Origin: Anaerolineae bacterium
Lineage (GTDB): Bacteria; Chloroflexota; Anaerolineae; B4-G1
Length of the DNA: 7,625 nucleotides
Direction of reading: 5' to 3'
Assembly: GCA_030612185.1 (NCBI GenBank)
Contig: JAUWOI010000196.1
Span: forward strand, 1-7,625
Shown here: piece after piece, positions 5,394 to 7,625 of the stretch
Position numbering within the stretch: the first letter of the stretch is position 1
Layout of the letters: each line of letters opens with the position of its first letter
Program-made: the position numbers and the translations under genes
The notes under the pieces: generated by a model
The model's input: only the letters and a program-made list of their open reading frames with translations
Told to the model about the DNA's origin: nothing
The model's database searches: none

Positions 5394-7625
5394 ATGAAAC
5401 GGAAAGGTTGTTGTATTCTGCGCGCGGTGGTCTCGCTAGCGCTGGCGGCTCTACTGCTGGCGAACGTTACCCTGCTCGGGATGCCTGGGAGACAGGCGAG
5501 CGCCAGTTCACAGGTTCCACGGGCTGTTGAAGTACACGGATCGCTGCACCAGGCCACTGCTCCACCGCCGCTGCTGGCAGAGCAGTCGGCCAGTACAGGA
5601 GTCATCACAGGGCGTGTCAGTGATGCCAGTAACAGCAACCCCATTGAGGGTGCTGACGTCAGGGCGGAGCCTGATGGCGACGAGGCTGAGGGCGATCACG
5701 CCATCTCCGATCCTGATGGCTGTTACACCCTCACCGTGACAGCGGGCACCTACCGGGTCGGCGCCAGTAAGGACTGGTACACCACCGAGTTTTACCCCGA
5801 CACCTTCCGTTGGGAAGACGCGGCAGAGGTGGTCGTAGACGCTGGAGAGACCACGCCCGATATCAACTTCTCCCTTGACCCCGCCGGCATCATCAGGGGC
5901 ACGGTGAAGAACGCCGACGGCACAGCGCCCATCACCACCGCCTGGGTCAACGCGGGTGCTGTGGGCTTGCCCTGGGGAACCGGCACGGATCAGATAGACG
6001 CTACAGGCGTCTACACTATCTCCAACCTGCCCCAGGGTCAGTACAATGTGGAAGCACAGGCGCCCAACTACGTGCGGGAATACTACCAGGAGCAGGTCGC
6101 TCATCATGACGCCACCGCCGTGCAGGTCAACGCTGGCCTTGCCACGGACGGGATCGACTTCACCCTGGCTTTGGGGGCCATCATCAGCGGCACGGTCCGG
6201 GACCCCGATGGGGAGACAGTAGACCGTGCCAACGTCTCTGTCCGCGACACCTCGCACCAATTCGACGCGGGCACTGAGAGCGACGAGCAAGGACACTTTG
6301 CCGTCTCCGTGCCTCCCGACGGCACCTATATGCTGGAAGCCAACCCACCCAATGGTTCTCCATGGGCTGCCTCGGAGGAGATCGTGGTTGACGCCCCCAC
6401 AGCAGGGGAGACGGTTCTCGTTGGCGACGTGTTCCTCTCCCACCCGGTGATCGTCGGCCAGGTCACGGCTCCGGACGAAGAGACGCCTGTCCCATGGGCC
6501 AACGTAGACGTACATACCGAGGACTGGTCCTTCCATCAGTCGGGCCACACCGATGAGGAAGGTTACTTCCGCATCGGCGGGCTGCCGGATGGGGTATACA
6601 CGCTGGAGGCGCATGCCCCTCCCCCAGGCGAAGGGCCCCCATACAGCGATTCCATTCCTCGGGCCGTCCAGGTCATCGCCGGGGAGACCACCGACGTGGG
6701 CATCGTGCCCCTGACCCAGCCTCAGATCTTTGGCCTGGTCACCCTGCCCGATGGCAGCACCCCGGTCCCCCACACCTGGGTGGAGGCTCGTTCTATGGAC
6801 TGGATGACCCACAAGGGGGGCAACACCGATGATCAAGGCCGCTTCGCCATCGGCGGGCTGCCGCCAGACACGTATTACCTGAGGGCTCACCCGCCCGGCG
6901 GCGAAGGCTATGCCGACTATTCCTCTTCCGTCGAAGTGGAGGTGGTCCTGGGCAGCGAGCCCATCACTCTGGCCGAGCCTCTGCGCCTGCAGGGAGTGAA
7001 CGTGACCGGACGGGTGGTGGACCCCGATGGTAAGTCGGTCTGCTGCACCGGGGTGGATATCCACACCCCCGACCATTCGTTTCACGAGGGCACAGGGACG
7101 GGCGATGACGGGCGCTTTGCTTTCGGTGGGTTGCCGGCCGGCGACTACATAGTCGAGGTCCACGCCCCCTGGGGTATGTCCGACTGGCTGAACCCCGAGC
7201 CGCAATCTTTCACCGTCACCGCCCCCGATACCCCCGATACTCTGGACTTTGAATTCACCAGGGCAGATAAGCACATCGTAGGTCGTGTCGTGCGTGCCGA
7301 AAATGGCGCGGGCGTCCCACAGGTAGAAGTGAACGGTTGGCAGCGGGACGGCATGGCCTGGGCGCACGACGAGACCGACGAAGAGGGCCGGTTCTCCCTG
7401 GGCGTTGCCGGCGGCTCCTGGGAGATGATGATCCATCCGCTGGGCGGCGGAGAGGCGGATTGGGTGTACGACGGCCACCCACAGCAGGCGACCTTCGCCG
7501 AGGGCGAGACGACCAAAGAGATCACCTTCACCGTGCAGTCGGCCAACGCGCACGTCATCGGCGAGGTACGCGGCCCCAGCGGGGAGCGGCTCGCTCCGTG
7601 GAGCGTGTGGGTGGAGGTGCGCAAC
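5394..7625 (+). CDS. Secreted multi-domain protein with carboxypeptidase-regulatory-like repeats, 3' end outside window
   Basis: The open frame runs 744 codons to the window edge without a stop. Residues 1-37 are a Sec signal peptide: a basic start (KRK), a hydrophobic stretch (about 11-29) and a likely signal peptidase I site after ASA (35-37). A short Pro/Ala-rich linker follows, then at least eight consecutive beta-sandwich units of about 90 residues starting near 70, 166, 263, 352, 443, 535, 626 and 719. Each unit has a GxV strand, a (P)DG turn, a conserved TD-x-x-G-x-F and a GLPxGxYxLEAxAP-like strand. This matches the carboxypeptidase-regulatory / starch-binding-like fold found in surface and extracellular proteins. 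No catalytic domain, anchor or sorting signal is visible; such parts may lie beyond the window. The cysteines near the N-terminus precede the hydrophobic stretch, so this is not a lipoprotein signal. A role in adhesion, carbohydrate contact or as a stalk is inference. The start is fixed by the Shine-Dalgarno site. Confidence 0.88.
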   Translation, partial: MKRKGCCILRAVVSLALAALLLANVTLLGMPGRQASASSQVPRAVEVHGSLHQATAPPPLLAEQSASTGVITGRVSDASNSNPIEGADVRAEPDGDEAEGDHAISDPDGCYTLTVTAGTYRVGASKDWYTTEFYPDTFRWEDAAEVVVDAGETTPDINFSLDPAGIIRGTVKNADGTAPITTAWVNAGAVGLPWGTGTDQIDATGVYTISNLPQGQYNVEAQAPNYVREYYQEQVAHHDATAVQVNAGLATDGIDFTLALGAIISGTVRDPDGETVDRANVSVRDTSHQFDAGTESDEQGHFAVSVPPDGTYMLEANPPNGSPWAASEEIVVDAPTAGETVLVGDVFLSHPVIVGQVTAPDEETPVPWANVDVHTEDWSFHQSGHTDEEGYFRIGGLPDGVYTLEAHAPPPGEGPPYSDSIPRAVQVIAGETTDVGIVPLTQPQIFGLVTLPDGSTPVPHTWVEARSMDWMTHKGGNTDDQGRFAIGGLPPDTYYLRAHPPGGEGYADYSSSVEVEVVLGSEPITLAEPLRLQGVNVTGRVVDPDGKSVCCTGVDIHTPDHSFHEGTGTGDDGRFAFGGLPAGDYIVEVHAPWGMSDWLNPEPQSFTVTAPDTPDTLDFEFTRADKHIVGRVVRAENGAGVPQVEVNGWQRDGMAWAHDETDEEGRFSLGVAGGSWEMMIHPLGGGEADWVYDGHPQQATFAEGETTKEITFTVQSANAHVIGEVRGPSGERLAPWSVWVEVRN
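5601..7625 (+). repeat. Array of protein-level domain repeats (eight units, last one cut)
   Basis: Units of about 89-97 residues repeat through the mature part of the secreted protein. Units 4, 5 and 6 are the most alike, ending in FRIGGLPDGVYTLEAHAPP, FAIGGLPPDTYYLRAHPPG and FAFGGLPAGDYIVEVHAPW; the first two even share the 15-nt DNA string ATCGGCGGGCTGCCG. Units 1-3 are more diverged. This pattern suggests stepwise domain duplication with recent copies in the middle. Confidence 0.75.

Noticed and set aside
5409..5414. Adjacent cysteines (residues 6-7) as a lipoprotein lipobox
   Set aside because: They stand before the hydrophobic stretch, whereas a lipobox Cys follows it; a signal peptidase I site (ASA, 35-37) fits better.
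5508..7553. A 681-codon open frame on the minus strand opposite the secreted-protein gene
   Set aside because: The plus frame has a signal peptide, Shine-Dalgarno site and clear domain repeats. The antisense translation has no recognisable domain and is explained by the GC-rich codon use of the real gene.

Overview
The window looks like chromosomal DNA of a GC-rich (around 60%) free-living bacterium. Codon use, a helicase-less type ISP-like restriction-modification protein, a probable leaderless promoter and a secreted protein made of repeated carboxypeptidase-regulatory-like domains with GLPxGxYxLEAxAP signatures together suggest Chloroflexota (Anaerolineae/Caldilineae type). This assignment is inference from gene style; no rRNA, tRNA or marker gene is present.

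Left part, minus strand (1-3796): a large single-chain restriction-modification protein (537-3785, 1082 aa) carries an N-terminal PD-(D/E)XK nuclease, a central N6-adenine methyltransferase and a C-terminal specificity region. Its stop codon is followed after 17 nt by the start of a HAD-superfamily hydrolase (1-519), which runs off the window. The HAD gene contains an apparent one-base insertion in a 5-C run at 74-78, so it is either a pseudogene or carries a sequence error.

Middle (3797-4451): a regulatory stretch with a fragment resembling a dispersed repeat (3853-3882) and two related palindromes (3917-3938 and 3951-3982), which look like operators. These are followed by a plus-strand ArsR-like gene remnant. 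Its recognition helix and wing are clear, but its N-terminal half is not recognisable.

Right part, plus strand: a Crp/Fnr-family regulator (4455-5144) is driven by a near-consensus promoter whose -10 box sits so close to the start codon that the mRNA is probably leaderless. A 249-nt spacer follows. It holds a weak hairpin, four tandem 12-bp units, an extended -10 promoter, a possible leaderless 22-codon leader ORF overlapping a hairpin, and a strong Shine-Dalgarno site. The last gene (5394 to beyond 7625) encodes an exported protein with a signal peptide and at least eight beta-sandwich repeats of about 90 residues.

How the parts interact is mostly inference. The restriction-modification and HAD genes appear to be co-transcribed. 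The palindromes may have been ArsR-type operators placed between divergent genes. The 12-bp repeats may control the secreted protein, but nothing in the sequence shows that the neighbouring Crp/Fnr protein binds them.
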